Positions 34,964 through 46,410 of a stretch of 64,000 nucleotides of DNA are shown here, in pieces (within the stretch, counting starts at the first letter, position 1; each line of letters begins with the position of its first letter). The notes beneath the pieces are model-generated. The model did not search any database, was not told where the DNA came from, and worked only from the letters and a program-made list of their open reading frames with translations. The position numbers and the translations under genes were made by a program. Source of the DNA: a bacterium (lineage in GTDB: Bacteria; Patescibacteria; JAEDAM01; Absconditabacterales; Absconditicoccaceae); contig JAFTEM010000021.1 in the NCBI GenBank assembly GCA_017453665.1, positions 1-64,000 on the forward strand, written 5' to 3'.

Positions 34964-36400
34964 ATGACAGAACAAATTATTTGAAACTCAGTTCTTGATA
35001 AATATTTCGATGAAACGACGATGTCTTTACATCTTAAGGTAAACAGACCTATCTTAAGAAAGAAAGGAACTCCTGGAAATTGGAATCCTGTCGTTGATCC
35101 AAATGAAATTATGACGAAAGAAATGTTTGATGATCTTATAGATCAGCTTTTTAAGGAAGTTGAAACTAGAGATGATGCATTTCTAGAAATTAATAGAGAG
35201 CTTTCAAAAGTACTTCAAATTTGACCATATAGAATTGTTATTGTTTATCCTGCACTTTCTGATGGACTTGAGCTTACAGCAGTAAAGCCTGTTAAAAAAA
35301 TGACTATTGAAGAATATAATCTTGATAAAGAACTTTTTGATTTATTAAGAAACAAATCAAAAGGTATTTTAGTATCAGGAGCTCCTTGAAGTGGTAAATC
35401 AACATTTACTGCAGCGTTAATAGAACTTTATCATAAAGATAATCATATTATTAAGACTATTGAATCTCCTAGAGACTTGATGCTTGATGATGATATTGTT
35501 CAATATAGTTTTACCTATGGTAGTCATGATGAAGTAAGAGATATTCTTCTTCTTTCAAGACCAGATTTTACCATCTATGATGAGGTAAGAAATAAGCCAG
35601 ATTTTGAACTCTATAAAGATCTTAGACTTACTGGTATTGGATTAGTTGGAGTTATTCATGCCACTAAACCAGTTGATAGTATTCAAAGATTTATTGGAAG
35701 TATTGAAATGGGTATTATCCCTCAAGTAATTGATACTGTTATCTTTATTGATAAATGAACTATTACCGAAGTTCTTCAACTTGAACTTACTGCTAAAGTA
35801 CCTGATGGTATGCTTTCTGAAGAACTTGCTAGACCTGTTATTGTTGTCTCTAGCTTTATTCAGAAAAAACCGTTATATGAAATTTATACCTTCGGTGAAC
35901 AAGTTGTTGTTATGCCGATAGCATATGATGAGAATTGAGCTCCTAAAGCTCAGACAAAGCAACAAGTTGTTTCTTGATATGCAAAAGAAGGTATTCAAAG
36001 AAAACTACAACAACTCCTCCCTTGTGATTTTCATTTAAGTGTTAAAGGAAATGAAATAGATCTTTATATCCCTGAATATTTTAAAGGAAAGATCATTGGT
36101 AAAGGAGGAACAGCGATTAGCAATCTTGAGAAAGAGATTGGATTAGCTATTCATGTAAGAACCTTTAATGAACTTCCTTTGCTTGATGTTAAAGTTGATT
36201 TAGCTTGAGGAAATAGGAAAGGTGAACCGTTAGTGATTTCACTTCCTGAAAGTTTTAGGAATAAAACAGTACCGTTGTTAGTTGATGATGGATTGGTATA
36301 TGCTAAAGCTGATAATCAAGCTAATATTGTTATCAATTCTAAAGAAACTCAATCTCTTATAAAAAGAAAATGATTTGTTGTTGTTAATACCGAAGAATAG
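34964..36400 (+). CDS. COG1855-type PilT-like ATPase with KH domain, lacking the PIN domain
   Basis: 478 residues. The sequence tracks the archaeal-type COG1855 ATPases: LDKYFDETTMSLHLKVNRP, the P-loop ILVSGAPGSGKSTFTAAL, IKTIESPRDL, LLLSRPDFTIYDEVRNKPDF, LVGVIHATKP and EELARPVIVV. A KH RNA-binding domain follows near residue 350-400 (YFKGKIIGKGGTAISNLEK). Family members normally carry an N-terminal PIN ribonuclease domain of about 130 residues, which is absent here. What remains is an ATPase plus RNA-binding module, with a possible role in RNA handling. It is followed 26 bp later by a pyruvate kinase. Confidence 0.88.
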
Positions 36401-36426
36401 TATGTTTTTAATCTCATATATTTACA

Positions 36427-37833
36427 ATGAATAACTTCAGATTTACAAAGATTATTGCTGGAGTAAGTCCTACTCTTGCAAAAGAAACCGTGCTTTCAAA
36501 AATCATCAATATGGTTGATGCTTTTAGAATTACTCTTTCAAAAGGATACGATGATAATAATAAAAAATACATCGATACTTTAATGAAACTTGATAATAGT
36601 AAAACAGTTATTCTTGAGACCAAAGGTATTGATATTAGAATTAAAAATACCTGAGATTTAGCAGTAAAAAAATGAGATAAATGGACTGCTGAATATTCTG
36701 AATATGCACAAGAAGGGAATACTAAAATTTATATTGATTATCCTCAACTTTGAGAACTTAAAGAAGGAGCATTACTTCAATGTCAACAAAGTAAGGTAGT
36801 ATTAAAAATAAAAAGTACTAAAGAAGATACTGCTGAGGTTGAAGTTGTTGGTGCAGGGAAATGAAAAATTATTCAATATGACAGAATTCTTTTTGAAGGA
36901 CTTAATGATTTTGATGAGGAAGAATTATCTGAAAGAGATAAGAAAGATATTCTTTGGGGACTCGAATATGGTGCTCATGTATTAGGTGTATCTTGTGCTA
37001 GTTCTCCTGAACATATCAGAAGTGCAAAAGAATTCTTAGAGAATAATAATGCGAAAGATATGAAAGTATTTGCTAAGATTGAAACAGCTACAGGACTAAA
37101 AAATCTTGATAGTATTTTAGAGGTTGCTGATGGTATTATTTTTGCTATTGATGCTTTCTCTGATTTAAAGAAAGATAAAATCATTGAAGTTATTAGAAGA
37201 ATCAAGGCTGTTTGAAAACCTGTACTTATTACTAAAGTAACTACTTCCTATGGTAAAGAATTTGAAGAAAGTTTCTGAGAAGAAATCCAAGAATATAGTA
37301 AAGAAGCTATTGATGGTATCATGTTAGAAACATTCCTTGTTGAGGAAGAAGTTTTTGATGCTATTGAGAAGACAGGGAATCTTCTATCTGATGTTGAAAA
37401 TAAATTAAATGAAAAGACTCTTGCTAGATTTGAAGAAGCTGGAGATTTTGAAGTAAGAGATTATATTATCTTTAATGCATTTAGAAGTTGAAATGAATTA
37501 TGAGTAAAAACAGCTATTTGTTTTACTGATAATGGATATACAGCAACAAGATTTTCTTCTCTTGCTCCTAGGATTCCTGTTATCACATTTACTCAATCAA
37601 AAGAAACTTATAGATATTTAAGTTTGGTATGGGGAGTTAAAGGATACAAAATTTCACAATCATTTAATTATGAGAATTTGAAGAAGATCTGAAAAGAAAT
37701 GATTAGAATGATCTTTAAAGGAAATATCTCTCTTGATGATAAGATTTTGATTCTTCAGGCTAATGAGACTATTGATGCAGATAGGGGTGATATGATTAAC
37801 GGTATTGAACTTTATAATTTCAAAAATATTTAG
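36427..37833 (+). CDS. pyk: Divergent pyruvate kinase
   Basis: 468 residues, normal length, in family order. Recognisable parts: TKIIAGVSP near the start, VILETKGIDIRI, the B domain, LSERDKKDILWGLEYGAHVL, the substrate loop KIETATGLKNLDSILEVADGIIFAI and the C-terminal domain with ARFEEAGDFEVR. The active-site region departs from consensus. The usual 'R-L-N-x-S-H-G' reads FRITLSKG, and 'M-V-A-R-G-D-L-G' reads IFAIDAFSDL. The Lys and Glu of KIE are kept. It would make ATP and pyruvate, feeding KorAB at 58416-60683, unless it has lost activity. Confidence 0.82.
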
Positions 37834-37852
37834 TGATAGTTTTGTTTCTTGA

Positions 37853-37888
37853 GAAGTCTTTGGTTCTAGAGAACTAAAGGCTTTTTTG
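37853..37888 (+). terminator. Intrinsic terminator
   Basis: GTCTTTGGTTCT pairs with AGAACTAAAGGC (two G-U pairs), with a 2-3 base loop and six T after it. Confidence 0.8.
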
Positions 37889-37960
37889 TAAATTAAGGGT
37901 TGATATTAAAAGGACGTTTGCATATAGTAAGAGAACAACATAATCCAAAAATATAAATTT

Positions 37961-38443
37961 ATGATAACAACATTACCGATCATCAAACAAGTCTTGTTGA
38001 ATAAAGATCTCAACATCTCCGAATTCGCAAGCAAGTTAGAAGAAGCTCTTAATTCTTATCAGGCTAAGAATGAGAAAGAGGCAGAGCTACTTCAAGTGTT
38101 AAAATCCCATATCTCGTCTAGTAAGTCGAGACCGACCATCTTCTTCCAGGAGAATGGCATCTATCGTAAGGATTTACAAGAGATTGACTGCAGCTCTGCA
38201 TGTCTTATCGATAGTAGTGTTGGACGTGTGGTTATTGCACATGCAAAGACCAAGAAATTCCATTGCTACCCTCATACTCTTTCTGGAGTAGAACCTGTTG
38301 ATAGTTTTGCTATTCTTCCTACTTGGGCAAGGGAGGAAGATCAAATTGATGAGATACAAGCGTTTCTTCTTGCTATTGCTCCCGCTGTTGAGAAGTTACT
38401 TCAAGAATGCTGGGCTGGTGGCTTAAATTTCAATTTCTACTAA
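37961..38443 (+). CDS. Hypothetical protein without TGA-Gly codons
   Basis: 160 residues. All five glycines use GGN codons and the base composition looks GC-richer than in the neighbours (many CTC, ATC, GAG, TCG). There is a helical N-terminal half, then a beta-rich part with CSSACLIDSSVGRVVIAHAK and a Trp-containing tail. No signal peptide is evident and I do not recognise a family. It stands alone between two terminators. The composition suggests recent acquisition from a standard-code donor or strong selection on codons. Confidence 0.68.
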   Translation: MITTLPIIKQVLLNKDLNISEFASKLEEALNSYQAKNEKEAELLQVLKSHISSSKSRPTIFFQENGIYRKDLQEIDCSSACLIDSSVGRVVIAHAKTKKFHCYPHTLSGVEPVDSFAILPTWAREEDQIDEIQAFLLAIAPAVEKLLQECWAGGLNFNFY

Positions 38444-38476
38444 AAAGCAGAGAGGTTTTTCTTCTCTGCTTTTATG
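38443..38476. terminator. Bidirectional intrinsic terminator
   Basis: AAAAGCAGAGA / TCTCTGCTTTT with an 8-10 base loop lies between convergent genes; both flanks carry A/T runs. Confidence 0.8.
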
Positions 38477-38592
38477 TTTCTTTTTTATAGGAGAATCGTT
38501 TATTGCATCCAAAATACCTATTTTTACTTCCATTTCTCAAAAGCGGAAGTTCCTGTATAGGAGCCATCAAACGTTATTCATATCAACTATTC

Positions 38593-39630
38593 TTATGCTA
38601 TTATTCAAGATCACAAACAAACATCTCAATCATACAATACGAAGACCTGTCATGGAGCTACAGCCCATTGTGGTTGATTAAATTCAACTTCGATTGATGT
38701 TCATTCTTTTTTTATAATTTTACATTCAACTGGTGGATTCTGACGATAACGGATTTTACCTGTTAAAGGAATTCCTTCATCATAGATGTCTGTTATCCAA
38801 TGCCAATCTTTTACGAGGATGTTTGTTGTTAAAAGTTCTTCTGCATCTTTATCACAAACATATACAATATTATTTTCGATATCAATACGATAAACATATG
38901 CTTTAAAATTTAATCAAAGTCCATGTTTTTGTCCTATTGTGAAAAAGTAAGCACCATCATGTTCTCAAACTTTTTTTCAATCTAAAGTTCTTATCTCCCC
39001 CTTTTTTATAGGGAATTCTTTCATTAGAAAGTTTTTAATTGGAACATTTCATATAAAACAAAGTCATTGAGAATCTCTTCTTTCTGCATTAGGTAAGCCA
39101 ACTTCTTTTGCTAAGGTCCTTACTTCTGGCTTTGTTAAGTTCCCAATAGGAAAGAGAGCATGTTCTAGTTGGAATTGATTTAATCCTGCTAGGAAATAGG
39201 ATTGATCTTTATTATAATCTTTTCAACGAAGTAAGTAGTACTTCTCTTCTTTCTTTTCTATTTGTGCATAATGCCCTGTTGCAATTTTATCAAAACCTTG
39301 CTCTAAGGCTTTTTCTAAGAATACATCAAATTTAATTAAAGAATTACATAATACATCTGGATTTGGTGTTATTCCTTTTTTATATCCTTCAAAGATATAA
39401 TCTATAATTCTTTCTTGATATTCTTTTTGGAAATCAAAAGCAAGAATTTTTATTTTCAAAAATTCTGCCACTTTTATAGCTTCAATAGAATCATTATAGG
39501 TGGTACAGTTACCACCTTCAGAGGTATAGTTTTTCATAAATCCTGCAACAACTTCATGTCCCTGCTGTTGCAAGAAATATGCAGCTATTGCAGAATCTAC
39601 TCCTCATGAAAGTCCAACTAATATTTTCAT
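38593..39630 (-). CDS. mnmA: tRNA 2-thiouridylase MnmA
   Basis: 345 residues, normal for the family. The PP-loop is [14 protein letters not shown]. The two active-site cysteines sit in [12 protein letters not shown] and DSQGLCFIG. Later blocks [19 protein letters not shown] and the C-terminal domain ending near WAVAPGQVFVLYDGDVCLG are typical. It makes 2-thiouridine at position 34 of Lys, Glu and Gln tRNAs, with a cysteine desulfurase not seen here. The gene for the large polytopic protein is 20 bp upstream on the same strand. Confidence 0.95.
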
Positions 39631-39650
39631 ATGTTTTAATTAGCTAGTAA

Positions 39651-42600
39651 TTATTTTAATTGTAGCCCGATAACTTGACTAGAACCAAACAAAGAATTTT
39701 GGAATAATTGAGTTATCACTGATTGAGCTTGTTCGGCATTTCATGCTGTAGTTAATAATCTATAAATACCTGCATATTGAGCCACAACATATCTTTCATC
39801 TTGAGAAAGATTTTTAATTCAAGAAGACTTTCAATTAAGTACATCTTGTACAATTGGAAGTAATTTAGATTCATCAACTTTTTTACCAAGGACACTTGCA
39901 ACATCTCCTACTCCTCTTCAATTTAATACTCTTTCTTGGAAGAGTTCAAACATAGATTCTAATGTTGATTGTTCTGTATAGAAGAATTTAATTACAGCCA
40001 TTTTTGCTCTTAACAAGATTAAGTCATCTTTTGTCATCATTCCAAACTTATTAATGAGTTCACTATCAGAGAGTTCAAATGCATATTTTGCTCAAAGATT
40101 ATTTGTATAGATAAGATCTATATATCCTTCTTGTGCCATTTTAACTAACATTGTAATAGCTCCATGAGTTTGGATTTTTTTCTCATCTTCTGAAAGTCTT
40201 GCAAAGAATCTATAGAATAATGATTCGTTTCCATCTCATGCTCTACCTACAGTTCCGATATTAGGGTCAATAATAAGGTATTTTACATGTTCGTTCTTAA
40301 GTCTTTGATATGATCTACAACTATTAAAATCTGACATTTCTTCCCAAAGCCATGTGAGCATACCATCTCAGATAATATTTCTTTGGTTATCTAAGAAGTA
40401 CTGAATATAGGTTCCTGCAACGAGAACACCATCTTCATCTTTTCTTGTTTTTACTTCATCAATAAATGGTTGATATTGACCGAATTGGAGTCAGAAGATA
40501 TCACTTGCTTTAAAATTATATACTTTATCTGTTTTGAATTCTAAACTTTCTGTAATATTTTGTCTTTCTCAAACATTAGATTTATACCATCCGAATGGTC
40601 AAGAACTTGACTGAGATGCTATTCTTGAAGCATTAAAAACTTCTTGAATAATCATATAGATTGCGAATAATCCAATTAAGAAATATACCCATAATTTCAA
40701 TCCTTCTTTTTCTTCTGAAGTCCATTCTTGGAAGAAACTTGCGATAACAAAGCTAGACCAAAGAATAAGACCTAATCAATACCATACAATACCTCAAGCA
40801 ATTGCTCGCCAAATAATCCATCAAATAATTGTTGAGAATGTAAGGATTAATAAGTGCTTTCTTTTTTTATCATAGGTACAGATTGCATAAATAAGTCCCC
40901 CTCACATAATAACAAATACACAAAGCCAAATAAGACCTATATCTGTATAATAACTACTATGATTTTGTAATGACCGGTTAAAGACTACATTAAGAGGTAC
41001 AATATATCTGTATGGGATATAAACGCTTTCATCTGTAGTATAGATACTATGTTCTTGATAATAGGTTTCGATTGCTGTATAATAATCTCTTAGATCATCT
41101 CATGAAGTTTTAGCCTCCAAAAGCTCTTGGACAAGTCTATTTGCTTCTCCGTTTTCACTTAAGCTTTCTTTAGCAAGAGTTTCTAATCCTCCGCTATTTT
41201 GATTATCGATAAGATTAGCATTTTTACATAAGATTCTTCCATCATTATCTCGACCGAAACATGCATTATTCTTCCAGAAGAATAATTTCAATAATGCTCA
41301 TCAGAATCCTGTCTTCTTAAACTCTCTCCATCAGAATCCAACATATCTTCATACATCTTCATTTAGTGCATTACCTGGAGCTTCTTCTTTTGTTGAATTT
41401 AATTCTTCTTCATCAAATTCTTGTTTTATACATTGAGCATATGCAATATCTTTTGTTTCTTCTTTAAGAACTGCTAGGTCTGTAGCTGATTGTTCTTCGA
41501 GATCAATATCATCGTTTGCTTGAGCTAAAAGAAGTTTATTTTCATTCTCCGTATTTTTAGCTAAGATTGTTGTTTTTAAGAATGTTTTAAATTCAAACCC
41601 ATCTCAAGTGATTTGAGCGATAGCTGTCCATGGTCCTTTGAAAACAAAAATTGTTAGAACGATAGCTAATCACCGTATTATAATTTGTTTTAATCTCTTA
41701 GTAAATGCATCTGTTCTTCGGATAAGTCCACGGATTAATCCAACTAATGCGATAAGAGCTCAAACAATAAGGATTAAAATACCTAATTCTTTTGTGATGA
41801 ATGCATAAGTAAATAATGGTTGGATAATACCCATAAGTCATAAAATCATGATTCCTATTCAGATAAGTGTTGTTGTATTTAAACAGAATCAAACCATAAT
41901 AAGAGCAAAGATTACAACATCAATAAATGCTGTTACCTTAGCGATAACTGCGAAAGCAAAAAGGACTGCTGAAACTAATAGATATTTCATACTTTGATTA
42001 CTTTCGATATGGGCACCTCTTTTGTTAAAATAGTTAAGGAAGATAAATCAACTTAGGATAGCAAGAAGACTTAGTGCCAATACTCACATATCTGTTTTGT
42101 TATCAACGAAGACTAAGAAGGCTCACATTCAACTTGTTAACCACATCAAAATAAGACTTCGCCCCGTTAAGAATGCTGGATATGAAATTTCCCCTTCATC
42201 TTCTTTTTTTCTGAATAAAGGAAGAGATTCTTTAAGTGCTCCAAGACCAAAAAGGAGTACGAATACTCAACTTAATGCATTTAGATTAACAGCTATTGTA
42301 TCTTTTGCTATATTAAGAACAGAGGAAATTGGAGCTCAGATAGAAAAGAAAAATGCAATATAAACATGCCAAAGTCCTAGCATTGAATTTGCTGGTCAAG
42401 TATTTCACCATAACATTCCATGATGTTCTGAAACTACTTTTGGAGTATACATATATTCATGGTTAGCATCCCATGCTGTTGAATATGGGATATAAGAATG
42501 TGAGAAATTAAAGAAATAATATCCAAAAGAAATGATAATAAGTACCGTGAAAATTCGTCATCGTTTTTTTGTTGCTTTAGTTGTTTTAAGATTTTCTATA

Positions 42601-43193
42601 ATTCCGAGAAGAGCTTCTCTATGTGGCTCTAAATGTTTTCTCTCAAACCATGCCAATACTAAGAGGAGGATGAATATGATTCGGCTAATTCGACTGTAGA
42701 ATATTTGGATTCCTGCTAAAATTTGAATAACAACTAGAAAGACGATTAATCCCAATCAAAATGTAAGGAAGGTCTCTTGCCATCTAATTTCTTTGAATAA
42801 TTTTAACATTCTTGATATTCGGCTTCCTAGAGAAAAAACTGCTAGGATGAATGCCAATGATAAGATGAATAATACTAAGGTATTGAATACCAAAGGGATG
42901 ACAGCAAAAAGTGTTAATATATTCCCTAAAATGAGTTCATGAAGAACCATAAATAATGAAAGACCTCATCCTATTGAAAAAATAAGTTTTTTCAGGCTGA
43001 GTTTCTTACTATTCATATAAAGTGCTGGAATAAGTCCACATGCTCACGCTGACAAGATGAGTCCAAAATCTTTCCATGAAAGGATCATGTCTTTATAGTA
43101 AGTGTGTTCTCACCAAAAAGATGACATTCCTTCAAAGCCAACGATTAAAAGAACTGCAAACAAAATCAAAATAAATATTTTTTTTGCATTCAT
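39651..43193 (-). CDS. Very large polytopic membrane protein, GT-C glycosyltransferase-like
   Basis: 1180 residues. About 12-15 membrane segments cover roughly residues 5-545 and 740-830, separated by a charged soluble loop. The last 320 residues are soluble. After the first helices, around residue 235, an exposed loop reads SYIPYSTAWDANHEYMYTPK. An acidic or aromatic motif in an early loop is typical of GT-C enzymes such as PMT and STT3. The size and topology match the oligosaccharyltransferase-like proteins common in CPR. No confirming motif such as WWDYG is visible. Cell-surface glycan or glycoprotein assembly is the most likely field. Confidence 0.6.
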
Positions 43194-43382
43194 GAAAAAA
43201 ATAGAAAAAGATATAAAAAACATTTAATGACTTATAGTGTTTTCATAAACGTTTTCAAATCAAAAGCGTATGCATTTTAATACTTTTGTATATAATTTTA
43301 CGCCCCTACAGCCGTTATTTAAGATTTTTATAAATTTTACTATAATAATACCTTTTATTATTCATAAAATTTTTAATTCTAA

Positions 43383-43411
43383 AAAAGCTAGCATGTATAC
43401 CTTGCTAGCTT
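43383..43411 (-). terminator. Intrinsic terminator, minus strand
   Basis: On the minus strand AAGCTAGCA pairs with TGCTAGCTT and runs into a U tract. It closes the lipoprotein gene ending at 43433. Confidence 0.8.
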
Positions 43412-43432
43412 CTCTATTGCTTTTTGTACAAG

Positions 43433-45649
43433 TTAGAACACATAAACATATCTTAAATCATCTTCTGATGTGTATGTACATTCTCCGTTTTCAGGAACAG
43501 AAGTGCTCATTGTTGTCCCCTTTACTAAGGTCTCACAAGATGAGAATTTTGATAAATCATTAGGTATTTTAATTCATGCGACATAATTAGAATGTTCTGG
43601 AGTTTCTGTTTTTGCCATTAGAACAAATCATGCCTTAGGAATACTATTCTTTGTTGTTAGCATATACCCATATGATCAATTACCGATTTTTGATCCATTA
43701 TACTCAAAACTATTCTCCTCTAATGGATCTGATGGAATATCACCCATCCAATTAATTTCTTCTAATACGTTTGAAATAGAAGATACTTCGACCATCTTAT
43801 TTTCTTCTACTTTTGGATATTCTCATTTTTCATTATAGTATGAGAGCAGTAATGACCCCAACAAAGAAAGATCTCATTTCCTTGTTGTATCTCTCGATTC
43901 TCCCGCTACTCAAGATTCTTCTTCTAATTCATCGACAAAGTTCTCGAACTCTTTAAATGAGATTGCATTTGAAACATCTGGCTTTCTAAAGTTTTCACCC
44001 ATTGTTGTATGGGATTTAGCTTTTATTGAGATTTCAATATCATTATCCAAATAAAGAAGTTCTTTTTTTATTAGCATCTTGATTTGCATATCTGATAGCT
44101 TTTCTTTTTCATCGTTTTTTGTTGTATCTGTAATTGATAAAACAATTAGATCCTCTGTAATACTTTCTGTTTCTCCTGTATCAAAAGAAAAGTTAATAGT
44201 GACTGAATTTGTATCATCTGTATTTGAATATTTTACCACAATCTTAGCTTTTGCTTCCCCTTCTTCAGATACAACAATTCCAATTACTTTTGTAAGTGTT
44301 GAGAATACTATATCGATTTCATACTCTTTTTCCTCAGTAATAAACATTTCTTCATCTGAATTTTCATCAAGATAATTATAGTTAGGATTGTATACACTTT
44401 CTTCTTCAATCATGAAGATATGTAACTTTTCTATTACAAGATCAAAATCTTGTGTGGTTTCATCATATACTAAATATCCAACAAACTCTTTGATTGAGAT
44501 TTTATTTAATAAATCATTTATTGAATCTTTTATATCAGCAAGTTGTTCTTGTTTATATTCATCTAGATCTTGTTTAAGGTAAGCATATTCATCAGGATAG
44601 GTGTCATTTATTTCTTGCATTGTTTTAACAGACTTTTCAATGGAATATGTTCCTAATGTTTCAAGAACTTTTTTCATATTACGCTTAAGAGCTCTTTCGT
44701 TTAATCAGAATTTATATGCTTGTTTTCACTTATATTGTGTCAACTCTGAATCAATTAATACATTTGGAGAAAAAACACTTTGAATAGATGCTTGCATTGT
44801 TGATTTAATTACTTTAAGCAATTCTTCTGATTGTTCGTTGAATTCTTCTTGATTTTGTGTCAATCAAGATAATGTTGTCATATATTCACTAATTCATTCA
44901 GCCATCTCACACCCGTCTTCTGAGTATTGTTCTGAAGATTCATTACAGAGGTTTTCTTTATTAATTTCTATCCATTTCCCGTTCAAGAACTCTTTAATTT
45001 TTGTTATCATTGCTCGCATTTTTTCATCATATTCGTCTTCAAGTAATGCTTCTTCCAATCAATCAAACTTAAAATCTCAGAATTGGATATATTGAGAAAC
45101 TTTTTCTAAAAATACTTTAAATGAAATTCAAAGATCTAAAGTATTTGGAAGACTCTCTGTTAATTCTTTTCAATTCTGGAGTAATAATGAAAACTTAAAT
45201 AATCAAAGAATATTCTCTAGTGTTTTATCCATAGCTCAAGAATAATCAAATCAGAGTGTTCATTTTGTTAATCCATATGTTGCTGAGATTTCTCAATTTC
45301 CAGAAATATTTGAATCAGCATCGATAACTGTTGTAATTTTCTCTTGGATTTCAGATTGAAGGCTTTCTTGTGCTTTTTCTTTATATGAGGCAATGACCTC
45401 TTCGAATGATGGTAATGATTGATTTTTACTTTCTGCTACGTTATGTTCTTGATTTTCTGTTGTTGTTTCTTGTGATTCATTTATTTCTTCGTAATTTTGA
45501 GTTCCTTCAGTATCTTGCACTATTGGAGATTGAGACTCTTGTGGCTCGATTTCTCAATTAATATTTACTCCATCACATCATGAAAGGATTGTTCAAAAGA
45601 GTATCATCCATGAAAATAAAGAGAGAAGTTTTAGTGGGGATTTCAACAT
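43433..45649 (-). CDS. Lipoprotein with pseudopilin (T2SSG)-like C-terminus
   Basis: 738 residues. The signal peptide ends with the lipobox LSGCDG (the Gly before Cys is TGA). A Glu/Gln/Ser/Thr-rich linker (about 30-85) precedes a long helical and beta-mixed central region. The last 130 residues carry the pattern of type II secretion major pseudopilins: RDTTRKGDLSLLGSLLLSYY-NEKGEYP, IPSDPLEEN and YGYMLTTKNS. It lacks the N-terminal prepilin helix those proteins need. It may be a surface lipoprotein that uses the pseudopilin beta domain as a binding module. The downstream gene is separated by a terminator. Confidence 0.72.
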
Positions 45650-45813
45650 GGTAAAAGAAAATAGAAAAATAAATATAATCAATTATAATTTTAAATTTTT
45701 CAAAAGTCAATTTATCTTGACTTTATTAAAAATACATATATTTATATTTTACTAAAAAGGGATTATTTGGTATTGAAAAAATATGAAAAGCTTCCAATAT
45801 AAGAACCTTTTCC

Positions 45814-45842
45814 TTGATTTCTTTTATAAAAATCCTTATATA
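45814..45842 (+). promoter_or_regulatory. Candidate promoter for ndk
   Basis: TTGATT and TATATA with a 17-bp spacer, 33 bp before the ndk start. An inverted repeat AAAGTCA / TGACTTT lies further upstream near 45705-45735. Confidence 0.4.
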
Positions 45843-45875
45843 CAACTTTGCTTTAACAAATAAAATAATTTTAAG

Positions 45876-46355
45876 ATGAAAGTATTGCTAATTCTAAAAC
45901 CAGACTGTATTGAAAAAGGTTTGGAAGCTAAGGTGAAAGAAGCCTTAACATCAAAAGGTTACAACATCGTAGCCGAGAAAAAAATCGAGAAGGTCCCTGT
46001 CGAGATGCTTGAGAAACATTACAATGAGCTCGGGAAACTCAGAGAACGTCTCAGTGAGGCTAAGGGGGAAGATTTTGCCAATATGGTAATTGAATCTACC
46101 TTCAACTACATGAGTCGTGGGCCTATCGTTCCATTCGTAGTAGAAAAGGATGGTGATGATGCCGAGGTTGTTGAAACTCTCAGAAACGAAGTTATTGGGA
46201 AAACAAGACCTTGGGAGGCCGCAGAGGGGACAATCCGTGAAATGTACGGGAATAAGGACCCTAAACACGATCCGATTGAGAACGTTATTCACTGCTCTGG
46301 AAGTGCAGAGGAAGCATATGACGAGGTTGCACTTTGGTTCCCTGAACTTTCTTAG
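45876..46355 (+). CDS. ndk: Nucleoside diphosphate kinase
   Basis: 159 residues. LLILKPDCIEKG at the N-terminus, GPIVPFVVEKDG and a C-terminal NVIHCSGSAEEA with the catalytic His (NxxHxSDS-like) identify the family. GTIREMYGNKDPKHDPIENV corresponds to the 'GTIRgdfg...N..H' block with an insertion. It transfers the terminal phosphate between nucleotides. None of its ten glycines uses TGA and six are GGG, unlike the neighbours; the gene also looks GC-richer. It has its own promoter candidate and terminator. Confidence 0.92.
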   Translation: MKVLLILKPDCIEKGLEAKVKEALTSKGYNIVAEKKIEKVPVEMLEKHYNELGKLRERLSEAKGEDFANMVIESTFNYMSRGPIVPFVVEKDGDDAEVVETLRNEVIGKTRPWEAAEGTIREMYGNKDPKHDPIENVIHCSGSAEEAYDEVALWFPELS

Positions 46356-46375
46356 GTGGTAGATGCTCTTTGAAA

Positions 46376-46408
46376 AAAGTCTGAGTTCATATTGAGCTCA
46401 GATTTTTC
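46376..46408. terminator. Bidirectional intrinsic terminator
   Basis: TCTGAG / CTCAGA with an 11-base loop, an A-run before and a T-run after, lying between convergent ndk and the Fic gene. Confidence 0.75.
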
Positions 46409-46410
46409 GT

